NCBI GenBank assembly: GCA_950075905.1
Contig: CATMVR010000167.1
Span: 1 to 8,691 of the forward strand
Direction: 5' to 3'
DNA length: 8,691 nucleotides
Source: an uncultured Persicitalea sp.
Lineage (GTDB): Bacteria > Bacteroidota > Bacteroidia > Cytophagales > Spirosomataceae
Shown here: one piece after another, positions 6,758 to 8,691 of the stretch
Layout: each line of letters begins with the position of its first letter
How positions within the stretch are numbered: the stretch's first letter is position 1
Translations under genes and position numbers: made by a program
Notes under the pieces: model-generated
The model's database searches: none
Told to the model about the DNA's origin: nothing
The model's input: only the letters and a program-made list of their open reading frames with translations

Positions 6758-8691
6758 TTAAAGGGTAAATGAAATACCTGTAACTACGCTTTTTGCTGCG
6801 CTGAATACGTTACCCGTGGTACCCGCAAAGTTCTGCTGAACGTTCATACCTCTTCTGTTTGATCTGATGAAGAAGTTTTCACCGCTTACATAAATCTGTG
6901 CGTTTTGCAGGAACAATTTATTGGCAAAGATTTTAGGTAGTGCGTATGACAGCGTCACAGAACGGATGTTCAGATAGCTGGCATCGATCAACCAACGGTC
7001 AGAAGCGGCATCAAAATCAGCGGTACGTCCGATATCCATACGTGGAACGTTGGTGATATCACCGGGCTGCTGCCAGCGGTTCAGAATGTCAACGTGCTTC
7101 GCGCTACCGTATCCGCCTGAACCCATCAGAGCGGCATAGGCACCATCGTACACTTTACCACCTACCTGATAAACTACCAGAGCGCTCAAAGAAAGGCCTT
7201 TCCAACGAAGCGTATTCGTAAATCCACCACTGAAATTAGGAATAGCAGTTCCATTGTAGTGGTAACGGGCATTATTTATACTCGTTGTAAGGGTGTCACC
7301 TTTTTCAGTAATGATAGAGTTGGAGGCTACGAAGTTAGCCGCCCGATAAAGCGCTGCACCGGTGGCAGGATCTACTCCTTTGTATTCGCGCAACCAGAAA
7401 TCGTAGATCGAGCTACCCTCTTTTAACTTCTTGGTGCCGTCGATAATCTCAGGGTTTTCTTCGGGCATCTTGGTAATACGGTTTTTCAATTTAGTACCGT
7501 TTACATCGATACGCCAGGTGAAGTCTCCTTTGCGGATAGGCTCAAAGCTTAACTGCACTTCAATACCTTTGTTGTACATGGTACCGATGTTACGGGTTTC
7601 GGTGGTGATACCAGCCGAGAGAGGCAGGGGTACATCAAAAATCAGGTTTGAAGAACGGCGGTCAAAATACTCGACAGTACCGGTAATACGGTTCTTCAGA
7701 ATACCAAACTCCAGACCGATGTCGTACGAGTTGCTAGATTCCCATTCGAGGGCCCGGTTACCCAGGCTTGACTGCAAGATACCTGCTTCAGACGCATTGT
7801 TCCAGCCCAACGCGTACAGCGGCTGCCATGCGTAGTAGCTGATAGCGGCACCTTCCTGAGTATTACCACTACCATCGTTACCAGTCTGTCCGTATGAGCT
7901 TCTCAGCTTCAGGGTGTTGATCATTGGTATAGCCTGAATAAACTCTTCCTGATCCAGACGCCATGCACCACTTACGGAGTAGAAGTTACCCCAGCGAACA
8001 TCTCTGAAGAATTTGCTGGAACCATCACGACGGGCTGAAAACGAAACAAAATACTTCTCATTAAAGTCGTAATTGACACGAGAGAAGAAACCTTCTACCC
8101 GACGAATGTTGTAGCGAGAGTTCAGGTTGGTAGTGGTGGTAAAGTTTACCAGCTCGTAGTTCCCATCCAGAATCTGCTGTGAGCGCGAACCGGTCAGGTT
8201 ATTGTCTGTCACCTGGAAGTTTTCGTGGCCGGCAAGTACGTTGAAGTTGTGGTTGCCAATTGATTTATTGTATTCCAACAACTGGTTGAAGTTATACCCG
8301 GCAATATTTTCAAACTCATGGGTAGCACGACCGGCAGGCGAACCGTCTCCAATGATTGGGTTGCCAAAAGTAACGTTGTTAATGTTTGTGAGGTCAACAC
8401 CGATGTTGGTCGTGAATTTGAAGTCTTTCAGGAAAGAAACTTCTGCATATCCACGGGCACCGATTACATTGCGACGGAAGAAGTTTTGGTTCAATTCCGT
8501 TTCTGCCACCGAGTGACGACCACCGAACTGAGGACGGTTGGGCAGGCCCAGGGCATTCATGTTACCGAAGTCATATCTTCTTTGTCCGTTGGCATCCAGC
8601 AAAAATCCACCGGGATTAGCCGGATCAAGTGCGTATACGGGGTAGATAGGGCCCATGTTTCTGGCAAAGAAGAATGGGTTCACAAAGGCGG
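6758..8691 (-). CDS. SusC/RagA-family TonB-dependent outer-membrane receptor, C-terminal two thirds (5' end outside window)
   Basis: This is the last 643 residues of the energised outer-membrane channel that works with the SusD lid. Transport is powered by the TonB-ExbBD system. The frame is open to the window edge, so the GTG at 8683 is an internal Val codon (A-F-V-N-P-F-F-F). SusC proteins are usually about 1,000 residues, so the signal peptide, carboxypeptidase-like domain, TonB box and most of the plug lie outside. What is visible is mainly beta-barrel. Family signatures include FFSRVNYDFNEKYFVSFSAR, RRDGSSKF with a following RWGNFYSVSGAWR, TLKLRSSYGQTGND, NRITGTVEYFDRRSSNLIFD, GIEVQLSFEPIRKGDFTWR and VSGENFFIRSNRRGMNVQQN. 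It ends GISFTL, a typical barrel-closing strand. The promoter and any regulator (ECF sigma/anti-sigma or hybrid two-component system) would be upstream, beyond 8691. Confidence 0.97.
   Translation of the reverse strand, partial: AFVNPFFFARNMGPIYPVYALDPANPGGFLLDANGQRRYDFGNMNALGLPNRPQFGGRHSVAETELNQNFFRRNVIGARGYAEVSFLKDFKFTTNIGVDLTNINNVTFGNPIIGDGSPAGRATHEFENIAGYNFNQLLEYNKSIGNHNFNVLAGHENFQVTDNNLTGSRSQQILDGNYELVNFTTTTNLNSRYNIRRVEGFFSRVNYDFNEKYFVSFSARRDGSSKFFRDVRWGNFYSVSGAWRLDQEEFIQAIPMINTLKLRSSYGQTGNDGSGNTQEGAAISYYAWQPLYALGWNNASEAGILQSSLGNRALEWESSNSYDIGLEFGILKNRITGTVEYFDRRSSNLIFDVPLPLSAGITTETRNIGTMYNKGIEVQLSFEPIRKGDFTWRIDVNGTKLKNRITKMPEENPEIIDGTKKLKEGSSIYDFWLREYKGVDPATGAALYRAANFVASNSIITEKGDTLTTSINNARYHYNGTAIPNFSGGFTNTLRWKGLSLSALVVYQVGGKVYDGAYAALMGSGGYGSAKHVDILNRWQQPGDITNVPRMDIGRTADFDAASDRWLIDASYLNIRSVTLSYALPKIFANKLFLQNAQIYVSGENFFIRSNRRGMNVQQNFAGTTGNVFSAAKSVVTGISFTL

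Noticed and set aside
7431..7835. Open frame of 134 codons on the + strand inside susC
   Set aside because: It is antisense to well-conserved SusC barrel sequence and has no recognisable protein features. Similar + strand frames at 3472-3789, 4210-4542, 5130-5444 and 8202-8516 are rejected for the same reason.

Overview
The window looks like chromosomal DNA from a Bacteroidota bacterium, probably Cytophagales (Spirosoma/Dyadobacter-like). The evidence is a SusC/SusD outer-membrane pair, two lipoproteins with short lipoboxes, mostly weak or absent Shine-Dalgarno sequences, and one good Bacteroidota -7 box (TAnnTTTG). Base composition is roughly balanced. The genus is a guess.

Layout. The left third is read on the + strand. 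It starts with the 3' end of an RND (HAE1/AcrB-type) efflux pump gene (1-756), closed by a clear intrinsic terminator (789-826). Next is a lipoprotein metallophosphoesterase (924-2144) carrying all five purple-acid-phosphatase motifs, then a small protein joining a DUF2892 membrane segment to an SRPBCC/START-like domain (2232-2915). The right two thirds are read on the - strand. They hold the 3' two thirds of a SusC-type TonB-dependent receptor (8691-6758), a SusD-type lipoprotein 20 bases behind it (6737-5256), a strong intrinsic terminator (5236-5201), and a separately promoted radical SAM protein with a B12-binding-like N-terminal half (5130-2920). The two gene sets converge with only 4 bases between stop codons at 2916-2919.

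How the genes work together. Only SusC and SusD form an evident functional unit: a TonB-dependent 'pedal bin' importer for an oligosaccharide or similar large nutrient. The terminator directly after susD means no degradative enzyme is co-transcribed downstream. The other genes look like independent single-gene units with no visible shared pathway.

No stretch longer than 300 bases lacks a gene. I see no tRNA, rRNA, CRISPR array, insertion sequence or phage gene, and no convincing undescribed multi-gene system. The most unusual single features are the CX4CX2C cluster motif of the radical SAM protein, where CX3CX2C is canonical, and the purple-acid-phosphatase signature of the lipoprotein.
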